Origin: Ventricola sp051883735
Lineage (GTDB): Bacteria > Bacillota > Clostridia > Christensenellales > Aristaeellaceae
Length of the DNA: 64,000 bases
Direction: 5' to 3'
Assembly: GCA_051883735.1 (NCBI GenBank)
Contig: JBJEUH010000142.1
Span: forward strand, 1-64,000
Position numbers and translations under genes: made by a program. Positions 15,974-23,449 of this stretch are shown here, in pieces (positions within the stretch are counted from its first letter, which is position 1; each line of letters begins with the position of its first letter). Under the pieces are notes generated by a model. The model made no database searches. It saw nothing but the letters and a program-made list of their open reading frames with translations, and was not told the DNA's origin.

Positions 15974-16868
15974 ATTGACGGTGGATCAGCAGGACAACGG
16001 CATGCGCATCGACGCATACCTGCGCGCCCATACGGAGTTTTCCCGTTCGCGCATATCGGCCCTGATGCTTGAGGGCGCCGTCTCCGTTGACGGCGAGGTG
16101 CAGGTCAAGCCTGCCTTCAAGGTGGCTGCGGGGCAGCGCATCGCGCTGGCAGTGCCGCAGACGCGCCCGGTGGCCATCGCTGCGCAGGACATCCCGCTGG
16201 ATATCCTGTATCAGGACGCGGATGTGGTGATCGTCAACAAGCCGTGCGGCATGGTGGTGCATCCGGCGGCCGGCAACGAGGATGGGACGCTTGTCAACGC
16301 GCTGCTGTATCATGTGCATGATCTCTCCGGCATCGGCGGCGAAATGCGCCCGGGCATCGTGCATCGCCTGGACAAGGACACGTCGGGACTGATCCTGATT
16401 GCAAAGAACGACAAGGCGCACGCAGCCCTCAGCGAGCAGTTCAAGGCGCGCACGATGGAGAAGCACTACCGCGCGGTGGCGTTTGGCCATTTTCCCGAAG
16501 AAGCGGGGCTGATCGACGCGCCGATCGCGCGCCATCCGGTCGACCGCAAGAAGATGGCGATCGTGCCCGACGGAAAGCCCTCGCAGACGGAATGGAGGGT
16601 CTTGGAGCGGCTCAGCGGCGCAACCTATCTGGATGTGCACCTGCTGACCGGCAGAACGCACCAGATACGCGTGCACATGCATTCCATCGGTCATCCGCTT
16701 CTGGGCGACAGGATCTACGCGCCGAACATCAAAACGAGCGTGCACGTTCCGCGCCTGATGCTCCACGCGTACAGCCTCGCATTCACCCATCCGACGACGG
16801 GCGAGCGCATGACGCTCTGCGCGCCGCTGCCCGAAAAGTTTGAAACAACGCTGAACAAGCTGAGATAA
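15957..16868 (+). CDS. rluD: Large-subunit pseudouridine synthase RluD-like
   Basis: A 303-residue RluA-family enzyme. An N-terminal S4 domain (MRIDAYLRAHTEFSRSRISALMLEGAVSVDGE) precedes the catalytic domain with the HRLDKDTSGL active-site motif containing the catalytic Asp, VNKPCGMVVHPAAG, and the C-terminal LLTGRTHQIRVHM block. It isomerises specific uridines in 23S rRNA or other RNAs; RluD is the likeliest member given the S4 domain and lspA neighbour, but other RluA-type specificities are possible. Confidence 0.9.
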   Translation: MDQIIELTVDQQDNGMRIDAYLRAHTEFSRSRISALMLEGAVSVDGEVQVKPAFKVAAGQRIALAVPQTRPVAIAAQDIPLDILYQDADVVIVNKPCGMVVHPAAGNEDGTLVNALLYHVHDLSGIGGEMRPGIVHRLDKDTSGLILIAKNDKAHAALSEQFKARTMEKHYRAVAFGHFPEEAGLIDAPIARHPVDRKKMAIVPDGKPSQTEWRVLERLSGATYLDVHLLTGRTHQIRVHMHSIGHPLLGDRIYAPNIKTSVHVPRLMLHAYSLAFTHPTTGERMTLCAPLPEKFETTLNKLR

Positions 16869-16895
16869 TGCTGCATGATGGCAGGCGCAGAGCAT

Positions 16896-16931
16896 GAATC
16901 AACTCCCGTGAAGCGCGGGAGTTGATTCTTT
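16896..16931. terminator. Bidirectional terminator between rluD and dapA
   Basis: GAATCAACTCCCG (16896-16908) and CGGGAGTTGATTC (16916-16928) form a perfect 13-bp stem with a 7-base loop between convergent genes. T runs are short on both sides. Confidence 0.75.
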
Positions 16932-16965
16932 ATCGATACATGAAGGTCAGGCACAGCCTTGCGTT

Positions 16966-17871
16966 TTATTCCTTTGCAATCAGGCGATAATCGGAAAGGA
17001 TGCGCCTTAAACGGCTTCTTTCCGGTTCGTCCATGGGCACGAGCGGCAGGCGCACTACGTCATGAATGAGGCCCATCATGGCAAGCGCCGCCTTGATGGG
17101 GATGGGATTGACCTGTGTAAACAGCGCGCGCATCAGCGGAAGCAGCGCCTGCTGCGCGTCCGCTCCCTCGTCAAAGCAGCCGTTTTGGCAGGCGAAGGTG
17201 ATGAGCCGCGTCTGTAGGGGAAGGATGTTGCTGCATACGCTGATGGCGCCGGAAGCGCCGAGCGCCATCAGCGGCACAATCAGATCGTCGTTGCCGCTGT
17301 AAAGCGGGAGCTTGCCATGGGTGCGCTCAAGAAAATCTGCGGCAAGCGAGAGGTCGCCGCTCGCTTCCTTCAGTCCGGCGATGTTGGGATGAACGGCGAG
17401 CTGCGCGAGGGTATCCGGCTTCATGCTCATACCCGTTCGGCTGGGCACGTTGTAGAGGATCATGGGCAGGTCGCAGCTGTCCAGAATGGCGCTGTAATGG
17501 CGCGAAAGGCCGGTCTGCGTCGTCTTGTTGTAATAGGGCGTCACGCTGAGCTGGCCCTGCGCGCCGAGCTTTTTGGCCTGTCGGGCATACTCGATTGCGC
17601 GGCGGGTATCGTTGGAGCCGGTGCCGATCAGTATCGGAATGCGCGAGGAGACGGCCTCAAGGCCGATGGTGATGACGCGCTCGCGTTCATCCATGCTGAG
17701 CGTACAGGGCTCACCGGTGGTGCCCAGCAGAACCAGCGCATCGATGCCCGCGTCGAGCTGAAGTGCAATCAACCGTCTGAGGGCTGCCTCATCCAGAGAG
17801 CCGTCCGGCAGAAAAGGGGTGACGAGCGCGGTCGCGCAGCCCGTGAAGAGTGGGGATGCATTGGCAAACAC
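16966..17871 (-). CDS. dapA: 4-hydroxy-tetrahydrodipicolinate synthase
   Basis: A 301-residue (beta/alpha)8 enzyme condensing pyruvate with aspartate semialdehyde, the first committed step to diaminopimelate and lysine. Motifs: VLLGTTGEPCTLS, the tyrosine in MILYNVPSRTG and the Schiff-base lysine in IAGLKEASGD. The start is GTG at 17871, eight bases after AGGAGG; the upstream in-frame extension is not supported. It follows asd on the same strand with a 160-base leader that contains a terminator-like hairpin. DAP is also the precursor of spore dipicolinate, in keeping with the spore genes nearby. Confidence 0.95.
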   Translation of the reverse strand: MFANASPLFTGCATALVTPFLPDGSLDEAALRRLIALQLDAGIDALVLLGTTGEPCTLSMDERERVITIGLEAVSSRIPILIGTGSNDTRRAIEYARQAKKLGAQGQLSVTPYYNKTTQTGLSRHYSAILDSCDLPMILYNVPSRTGMSMKPDTLAQLAVHPNIAGLKEASGDLSLAADFLERTHGKLPLYSGNDDLIVPLMALGASGAISVCSNILPLQTRLITFACQNGCFDEGADAQQALLPLMRALFTQVNPIPIKAALAMMGLIHDVVRLPLVPMDEPERSRLRRILSDYRLIAKE

Positions 17872-17905
17872 ATGGCATTCCTCCTGAGACCATGGCAAAA
17901 GGGAA

Positions 17906-17922
17906 CCCGGCGGGCAGCCGGG
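17906..17922 (-). other. Small GC-rich hairpin before dapA
   Basis: CCCGGC (17906-17911) and GCCGGG (17917-17922) can pair between the large attenuator-like hairpin and the dapA ribosome site. Role unknown; it might be part of a leader structure. Confidence 0.3.
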
Positions 17923-17950
17923 GCAAGCGCCTGATGAACGAAACTCCATA

Positions 17951-18004
17951 ACAAAACCGCCGCACGGGGAAACAGCTGTCTCAAGTGTTTCCGTCGTGCG
18001 GCGG
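17951..18004 (-). terminator. Terminator or attenuator between asd and dapA
   Basis: CCGCCGCACG (17957-17966) pairs with CGTGCGGCGG (17995-18004), extended inside by GGAAACA/TGTTTCC. On the minus strand the stem is followed by TTTTGTT. It lies after asd and before dapA, so it could lower or control dapA expression. It does not carry the conserved blocks of the lysine riboswitch. Confidence 0.75.
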
Positions 18005-18031
18005 GCAATATGTGTCTGAAAAGGGTGGGAA

Positions 18032-19117
18032 TTACTTCTTCGGAATGTAGCCCTGCGCGCAGAGCTGCTCGGCAATCAGCACAGCGCCGCCGGCAGCGCC
18101 GCGCAGCGTGTTGTGGGACAGACCGACAAAGCGCCAGTCAAACAGCGAATCTCCGCGCAGGCGGCCCATCGAAACGCCCATGCCGCGCTCAAAGTCGCGA
18201 TCCAGCTTCGTCTGCGGGCGGTTATCCTCCTCGCAGTACTGGATGAACGGATGCGGGGCGCTGGGCAGATTCAGCTTCTGCGGCAGGCCCTCGAAGGTGC
18301 GCCAGCGCTCGATGATCTCCTCCCTGGACGCCGGCTTTTCAAAGCTCGCCCAGCAGGCGGCCATGTGGCCGTCGGCCACGGCGACGCGGATGCAGTGTGC
18401 GCTGATGATCGGGGCCTTAGCCGGGACGATCACGCCGCCCTCCACTTTGCCCCAGATCTTGAGCGGCTCCTGCTCGCTCTTTTCCTCTTCGCCGCCGATA
18501 TAGGGGATGACGTTGTCGACCATCTCCGGCCAGCGCGCGAACGTCTTGCCCGCGCCCGAGATCGCCTGATAGGTGGAGACCACCACGCGGGTGGGGTTCA
18601 GGTCCTTGAGCGCGGTCAGCGCAGGCACATAGGACTGGATGGAGCAGTTCGGCTTGACGGTGACGAAGCCCGTCTTCGTGCCCAGACGCTTGCGCTGATA
18701 CTCGATTACGTCCGCGTGCTCGGGGTTCAGCTCCGGGATGATCATCGGAACATCCGGTGTGCCGCGGTGCGCGGAGTTGTTGGAGACGACCGGCGTCTCG
18801 GTCTTCGCATAGGCGTCCTCCAGCGCGCGGATCTCATCCTTCTTCATATCCACAGCGCAGAAGACAAAGTCAACCTGGCCGGTCACGCGCTCCACGTCGG
18901 CGGCGTCAAACACGGTCATGCTCCTGATCTGCGCGGGAATCGGCCAGCTGAAGGCCCAGCGGCCGGAAACGGCTTCCTCGTAGGTCTTGCCCGCGCTGCG
19001 CGCAGAAGCGGCAAGGGCCGCGATTTCAAACCAGGGATGATCGGCAAGCAGGGAAACAAAGCGCTGGCCAACCATGCCGGTTGCGCCAACGACCGCTACG
19101 CGCCATTTGCGCTCCAT
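18032..19117 (-). CDS. asd: Aspartate-semialdehyde dehydrogenase, archaeal/fungal-type
   Basis: A 361-residue NADP-dependent dehydrogenase reducing aspartyl phosphate to aspartate semialdehyde, the substrate of the adjacent dapA. The Rossmann start is VAVVGATGMVGQRF; the active-site cysteine lies in KPNCSIQSYV; the catalytic His region is ISAHCIRVAVADGH; the C-terminus has GLSHNTLRGAAGGAVL. KPNCSIQ and overall length place it with the archaeal/fungal-like branch rather than the E. coli branch. ATG at 19117 is used, nine bases after AAAGGA. A strong promoter and an inverted repeat lie upstream. Confidence 0.94.
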   Translation of the reverse strand: MERKWRVAVVGATGMVGQRFVSLLADHPWFEIAALAASARSAGKTYEEAVSGRWAFSWPIPAQIRSMTVFDAADVERVTGQVDFVFCAVDMKKDEIRALEDAYAKTETPVVSNNSAHRGTPDVPMIIPELNPEHADVIEYQRKRLGTKTGFVTVKPNCSIQSYVPALTALKDLNPTRVVVSTYQAISGAGKTFARWPEMVDNVIPYIGGEEEKSEQEPLKIWGKVEGGVIVPAKAPIISAHCIRVAVADGHMAACWASFEKPASREEIIERWRTFEGLPQKLNLPSAPHPFIQYCEEDNRPQTKLDRDFERGMGVSMGRLRGDSLFDWRFVGLSHNTLRGAAGGAVLIAEQLCAQGYIPKK

Positions 19118-19142
19118 GTACATCCATCCTTTCAGAGGCCCG

Positions 19143-19158
19143 CTTTATCGTGATAAAG
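19143..19158 (-). promoter_or_regulatory. Inverted-repeat operator candidate in the asd leader
   Basis: CTTTATC (19143-19149) and GATAAAG (19152-19158) form a perfect inverted repeat with a two-base spacer. It lies 18-33 bases downstream of the asd -10 box, in the early transcribed region, where a repressor dimer could block transcription. Confidence 0.45.
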
Positions 19159-19175
19159 TGGACGATATCGCGTCC

Positions 19176-19204
19176 ATCATAGCATTTGGCGCCTCAAATG
19201 TCAA
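19176..19204 (-). promoter_or_regulatory. Sigma-A promoter for asd-dapA
   Basis: On the minus strand TTGACA (complement of 19199-19204) and TATGAT (complement of 19176-19181) with a 17-base spacer. Confidence 0.85.
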
Positions 19205-19262
19205 GGCCGTTGACCCGCCTGATAAAAAATACGCCCCAGACTGATGAAATGTGCACCCCGAC

Positions 19263-19291
19263 TTTTCATTTTTGCGCATGTGTGGTAAAAT
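19263..19291 (+). promoter_or_regulatory. Candidate promoter for the M20 amidohydrolase
   Basis: TAAAAT at 19286-19291 with a weak -35 TTTTCA at 19263-19268, 17 bases apart. It points away from the asd promoter. Confidence 0.4.
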
Positions 19292-19324
19292 AAAAGTCAA
19301 TTGAGCCGCGCACAGGGAGAACGA

Positions 19325-20515
19325 ATGCGCGCCGATATCAGTGAAATGGAGCAATACGGTATGGACACAAGACAGCTTGACATCGAGGCGCGAGGCTATC
19401 TGGAGCAGCTGCGTGCGCACAGGCGTGCGCTGCACAGAATTCCTGAAATCGGCGAGGCAGAGCACAAGACGCAGGCTTATCTGATGGATCAGCTGAGCAG
19501 GCTTGCGCCGGACGATCTGCGCGTGTTCGCCGGTACGGGCGTGCGTGCGGTGTTCAGGGGAAACGGGCAGGGCCGCGTAGTGGCCTTCCGCGCGGATATT
19601 GATGCGCTGCCTGTGCGCGAGGAGACGGGATGCAGCTATGCCTCCACGCATGAAGGCTTCATGCATGCCTGCGGTCACGATGGCCACATGGCAAATCTGC
19701 TCACCTTCGCGCAGTGGCTGCGCGATCATCGCGGGAAGCTGATCGACGACGTGGTGCTGCTGTTTCAGCCGGCGGAGGAGACCGTCGGCGGAGCAAAGCG
19801 AATGATCGACGAGGGCGCGCTGGAGAATCCCCATGTCGATGTGATCTACGGCATGCACATGATGCCGGACGTGCCCAAGGGAAAGATCGCCTGCTGCGCG
19901 GGCCCGATCATGGCGCAGACATGCGAGATGGACTTTGTCATCCACGGAAAAAGCGCGCACGGCGCGACACCGCACCTGGGCACGGACGCGATCACGGCCA
20001 TGGGCCATCTGCTCACGCTCTTTCAGACGACCGTCGCGCGCAGCGTCGATCCCTGTCAGCAGGCGCTCATTACCATCGGCAGGGTGCGCGCAGGCGAGCA
20101 GCGCAACATCCTCGCAGCCCGCGCGGAAATGGAGGGCATCGTCCGCACATTCTCCAACAGGGTGTACGAGGGGCTTGAGGCGCGCATCCGCGACGATCTG
20201 AAGGGCGTCGAAGCGGCATTCGGCGTGGAGACGGAGTTCATCAAGCGCGTATTCTATCCATGTGTGGAGAACGACGAAAGAGAGTTCGAGCGCGTCCGAG
20301 CTGTCCTTGGCGACCGTTTCCTGCAGGCAAAGCCGCGCATGACGGCGGAGGACTTCTCGTACTATCAGCTCAGCGTGCCGGGTGTGTTCGTCTTCTGCGG
20401 CTGCATGGATGAAGCGCATACCGCACCGCTGCACGCTTCGACGTTTGACTTTGACGAGGAAGCGCTGCTTCCGGGCCTGGCGCTGTTTGCCGGCCTGGTG
20501 AACACCGTTTCATAA
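19325..20515 (+). CDS. M20-family amidohydrolase (possible N-acetyl-diaminopimelate deacetylase)
   Basis: A 396-residue zinc-dependent amidohydrolase of the M20D type. Seen directly: AFRADIDALPV, the metal-binding FMHACGHDGHMA, the QPAEET catalytic glutamate block, GMHM, the dimerisation-domain HGKSAHGATPHLG, and the final AEDFSYY. Family members act on N-acyl amino acids: hippurate, indole-acetyl amino acids or N-acetyl-L,L-diaminopimelate. Being divergent from asd-dapA makes the DAP deacetylase role attractive, but the sequence does not prove it. ATG at 19325 has AGGGAG upstream; a TTG start at 19301 is possible. Confidence 0.8.
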   Translation: MRADISEMEQYGMDTRQLDIEARGYLEQLRAHRRALHRIPEIGEAEHKTQAYLMDQLSRLAPDDLRVFAGTGVRAVFRGNGQGRVVAFRADIDALPVREETGCSYASTHEGFMHACGHDGHMANLLTFAQWLRDHRGKLIDDVVLLFQPAEETVGGAKRMIDEGALENPHVDVIYGMHMMPDVPKGKIACCAGPIMAQTCEMDFVIHGKSAHGATPHLGTDAITAMGHLLTLFQTTVARSVDPCQQALITIGRVRAGEQRNILAARAEMEGIVRTFSNRVYEGLEARIRDDLKGVEAAFGVETEFIKRVFYPCVENDEREFERVRAVLGDRFLQAKPRMTAEDFSYYQLSVPGVFVFCGCMDEAHTAPLHASTFDFDEEALLPGLALFAGLVNTVS

Positions 20516-20535
20516 GGGACTGAGGAGGAATACAA

Positions 20536-21486
20536 ATGGGCTTTTTTGACAGGTTGTATTACGGCAAGGCGGGCAAGCGCGATTACAGCGAGATGGATAT
20601 GCCCAAAAACCGCGTCTCGCTGTTTTTCCTTGTGCTCAAGGATCACTTCTTTGATCTGATCAAGATCAATTTTCTGCAGCTCATCTTCTGGCTGCCGTTC
20701 CTGATCTGGACGTATATCAATCTGGTGGCGATTCAGTCCATCGACGCGCAGTCGATGCTGGAGATGGAAGACGGCGTGCAGCAGCTCATGGGCACGATGG
20801 GCAGCTATCTGATGATGTGGCTCATCGGCGTCATTCCGTGCACGGCAATTACGGGACCGTCCTCCGCGGGCGCGGCGTACGTCATGCGCAACTGGGCGCG
20901 CGATCAGCACGCGTTCCTGTTCTCGGACTTTAAGGATGCGTTCAAGAGCAACTGGAAGCAGGCGCTGCCGGTGTCCGTCATCACGGCCCTGGTGCCCGTT
21001 CTGGCGTATACGGCGGTCATGTACTACGGAACGCTGGCTTCCAGCAACACCGTGATGCTGCTTCCGCTGATTCTGGTGTTCTCGGCGACGCTGATTTGGA
21101 TTCTGATGCTGCCGCTGCTCTATCCGATGATGATCGGCTATGAGCTCAGGTTCTCTGCGCTGCTGAAAAACGCGCTCTTCATGGCGGTTGCGCGCCTGCC
21201 GCAGATGCTGATGGCGCGGCTGATCACATTCATCCCGATCGCGCTGCTGTTCATGGGGATTTACATCGGCAGCGGCGTGTTGATCCTGGTGATGTCGCTG
21301 TATTATATGCTCTTCGGCTTCGCATTTTCCCGTCTGGTGTACGCGTCTGTAGCCAACAGCGTGTTCGATAAGTTCCTCAATCCGCACATCGAAGGCGCGC
21401 AGGTGGGCATGGGCCTTCGCCCGCATACGGAGGAAGACGAGCTGCTGGATGACGACGATGAAGATGAGGACGACGAAGAGGTCTGA
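20536..21486 (+). CDS. DUF624 (YesL-like) membrane protein
   Basis: A 316-residue membrane protein. The opening MGFFDRLYYGKAGKRDYS and LFFLVLKDHFFDLIKINFLQLIFWLPFLI, the ITGPSSAGAAYVMRNWARDQHAFLFSDFKDAFKSNWKQA segment and about six hydrophobic spans match DUF624/YesL proteins, often linked to carbohydrate ABC importers. No importer adjoins it here. The C-terminus ends in an aspartate/glutamate run (about 12 of the last 16 residues). AGGAGG precedes the start. Function unknown. Confidence 0.75.
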   Translation: MGFFDRLYYGKAGKRDYSEMDMPKNRVSLFFLVLKDHFFDLIKINFLQLIFWLPFLIWTYINLVAIQSIDAQSMLEMEDGVQQLMGTMGSYLMMWLIGVIPCTAITGPSSAGAAYVMRNWARDQHAFLFSDFKDAFKSNWKQALPVSVITALVPVLAYTAVMYYGTLASSNTVMLLPLILVFSATLIWILMLPLLYPMMIGYELRFSALLKNALFMAVARLPQMLMARLITFIPIALLFMGIYIGSGVLILVMSLYYMLFGFAFSRLVYASVANSVFDKFLNPHIEGAQVGMGLRPHTEEDELLDDDDEDEDDEEV

Positions 21487-21546
21487 TCCGCGGACGGCAT
21501 GAAAGCACTGCCTATCGGGGAGAATGCTCCCTGGGGGGGTGAAGGG

Positions 21547-21732
21547 ATGCCTGTGCTGTACAAAAAGCCGACCCATCGGGAACGGAGCAAGTACCGTGCA
21601 GCCGAGGCGGCTGGGCTGCTTGACCGGGTGCTCGAAGTTGGCTGGGCCGGCCTGTCCGCAAAGGAAAGCGGACGGATCGGCGGAATTCTCGCGCATATGG
21701 ATCAGGAGAAAACGAAGGACGATGTACGATGA
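21547..21732 (+). CDS. Small acid-soluble spore protein, alpha/beta type
   Basis: A 61-residue protein. The core SKYRAAEAAGLLDRVLEVGWAGLSAKESGRIGG aligns by eye with alpha/beta SASPs (KYEIAKELG - VGWG - L/S - SGxxGG), which saturate spore DNA and protect it from UV and heat. The start ATG at 21547 follows a GGGGGGTGA ribosome site; a start at 21499 lacks one. It overlaps the following methyltransferase by 11 bases, which is unusual because SASP genes normally stand alone under a forespore promoter. No clear sigma-G promoter was identified. Confidence 0.75.
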   Translation: MPVLYKKPTHRERSKYRAAEAAGLLDRVLEVGWAGLSAKESGRIGGILAHMDQEKTKDDVR

Positions 21733-22486
21733 TTTTGCAGGCGTATACGATGCGCTGATGGACGATTACGATTATGACGCCTGGAGCGAATACTATCTTT
21801 CGCTCATTCGCGGCGCGCTGGGCGAGCTGCCCGCGCGTACGGCGGAATGCGCCTGCGGCACGGGAAGCCTGACGGTGCGCCTGGCCAGGGCGGGGCTGAA
21901 CGTCGTGGGCGTCGATCTCTCCGCCGCGATGCTCAGGTGCGCGGAGGAGAAGGCACGGGCCTGGGGCGTGAACGCCGCTTTTGTGCGGCAGGACATGCGG
22001 CGGCTCACGCTGCCGCGCCGTGTCGGCGCCGTGCTGGCGACCTGCGACGGCGTCAACTATCTGACCACGCCGCAGGACGTCAGGGCGTTCTTTCGCGCTG
22101 CATACGCCCAGCTTCTGCCCGGCGGCGTGCTGTGCTTTGACTGCTCCAGCCGGCATAAGCTGGAAGACGAGATGGGCGATGCGTTCTTCGGCGAGGAACG
22201 CGATGGAATCACGACGCTCTGGCAGAACGCGCTGAACCGGCAGACGCATGTGCTGACGATGGACGTGACGTTCTTCGTGCGCGAGGCGGACGGACGCTAC
22301 CGCCGCTTCCGCGAGCAGCACCGCCAGCGCGCGCACAGCCGGCAGGAGATCGCCGCGTGGCTTGGCGAGGCGGGGTTTGAGGAGATTCACGCGTACGGCG
22401 GGATGCGCAGGGATGCGCCCGTCGAAAGCGACACACGAATTCATTATACAGCGCGCAGACCGCAGGAGCAGGCGTTCACGCTGTGA
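21722..22486 (+). CDS. Class I SAM-dependent methyltransferase
   Basis: A 254-residue Rossmann-fold methyltransferase. MYDDFAGVYDALMDDYDYDAWSEYY is the typical N-terminus of the YqeM-like group; SAM motif I is AECACGTGSLTVRLA, motif II VVGVDLSAAML, motif IV LATCDGVNYL and post-motif LPGGVLCFD. Substrate unknown. It overlaps the SASP gene by 11 bases and lies 27 bases before hslO. The C-terminal half contains a histidine/arginine-rich stretch, REQHRQRAHSRQE. Confidence 0.85.
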   Translation: MYDDFAGVYDALMDDYDYDAWSEYYLSLIRGALGELPARTAECACGTGSLTVRLARAGLNVVGVDLSAAMLRCAEEKARAWGVNAAFVRQDMRRLTLPRRVGAVLATCDGVNYLTTPQDVRAFFRAAYAQLLPGGVLCFDCSSRHKLEDEMGDAFFGEERDGITTLWQNALNRQTHVLTMDVTFFVREADGRYRRFREQHRQRAHSRQEIAAWLGEAGFEEIHAYGGMRRDAPVESDTRIHYTARRPQEQAFTL

Positions 22487-22513
22487 GCATCTGCGCAACA
22501 GGAGGAAAGGACA

Positions 22514-23413
22514 ATGGAGCAGAAAAAATCCAGGCTGCTTCGCATGACGCTCAAGGGCGGCGAAGCGCGTGTGTTTTTGTGCGATACGACGGAAATGGCG
22601 CAGCAGGCGCGCGACATGCACAACGCCAGCAATACCTGCACGGCGGCCATGGGCCGCATGCTGGCGGCGGTGTCCATCATGGGCGCGGGCCTCAAGAGCG
22701 AGGGAGACCGAATCACGGCGACGATCAACGGCGGCGGTCCGGCCGGCCCGATCTGCGGCGTGGCCGGTCCGGACGGCGTGGTCAAGGTGACGGTCGAGCA
22801 TCCGCAGGTGGAGCTGCCGCTCAAGCCGAATGGAAAGCTGGACGTCGGCGGCGCGCTGGGCAAGGACGGCCAGCTGACGATCATGCGCTCGTTCAGCTAC
22901 GGCGAGCCGTACGTCGGCCGCGTACAGCTGGTTTCCGGCGAAATCGCCGAGGACTTTGCGATGTACTATCTCGAGTCCGAGCAGACGCCGTCCCTCTGCG
23001 CGCTGGGCACGCTCGTGGGCGAAACGGTGCTCTCCGCCGGCGGCATCCTCATTCAGGCGATGCCTGGCTGCTCGGATGAGCTGCTGGACGCCCTGGAGAT
23101 CCGCGCGGAGCTCTTTGGCTCGATCTCTCAGCTGCTGCAGGAGATGACGCTCGAGGAGCTGGCATATGCCTGCTTCCGCGGCCTGGAGCCGGAGGTGCTG
23201 GAGGAAATCCCGCTTGAGCTCAAGTGCGACTGCTCTCGCGAGTACATCGAGCGCGTGCTGCTGTCCATGGGCGAAAAGGAGATTCGCGAGCTCATCCGCA
23301 CGCAGCATGGCTGCGAGGTGACCTGCCATTTCTGCCGCAGCCGTTATGCCTTTACCGGTGAGGAGCTTGAAAGGCTTCTTGAGCAGGCGAAGAAGGAAGA
23401 AGATGAAGCATAA
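22514..23413 (+). CDS. hslO: Redox-regulated chaperone Hsp33
   Basis: A 299-residue Hsp33. The zinc-binding redox switch is intact as KCDCSRE and VTCHFC near the C-terminus (CxC-x(n)-CxxC). Other family blocks are NGGGPAGPICGVAG, GGALGKDGQLTIMRSFSYGEPYVG and YYLESEQTPSLCALG. On oxidation the four cysteines form disulfides and the protein becomes a holdase for unfolding proteins. AGGAGG lies upstream. It may be read with the preceding methyltransferase. Confidence 0.95.
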   Translation: MEQKKSRLLRMTLKGGEARVFLCDTTEMAQQARDMHNASNTCTAAMGRMLAAVSIMGAGLKSEGDRITATINGGGPAGPICGVAGPDGVVKVTVEHPQVELPLKPNGKLDVGGALGKDGQLTIMRSFSYGEPYVGRVQLVSGEIAEDFAMYYLESEQTPSLCALGTLVGETVLSAGGILIQAMPGCSDELLDALEIRAELFGSISQLLQEMTLEELAYACFRGLEPEVLEEIPLELKCDCSREYIERVLLSMGEKEIRELIRTQHGCEVTCHFCRSRYAFTGEELERLLEQAKKEEDEA

Positions 23414-23449
23414 TCATCCTCCCGGATGAGCATGAACAGGAGGTTGTCC

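Noticed and set aside
17872..18031. Lysine riboswitch in the asd-dapA gap
   Set aside because: The region has strong hairpins but none of the conserved lysine-aptamer blocks, so I list it only as a terminator or attenuator.
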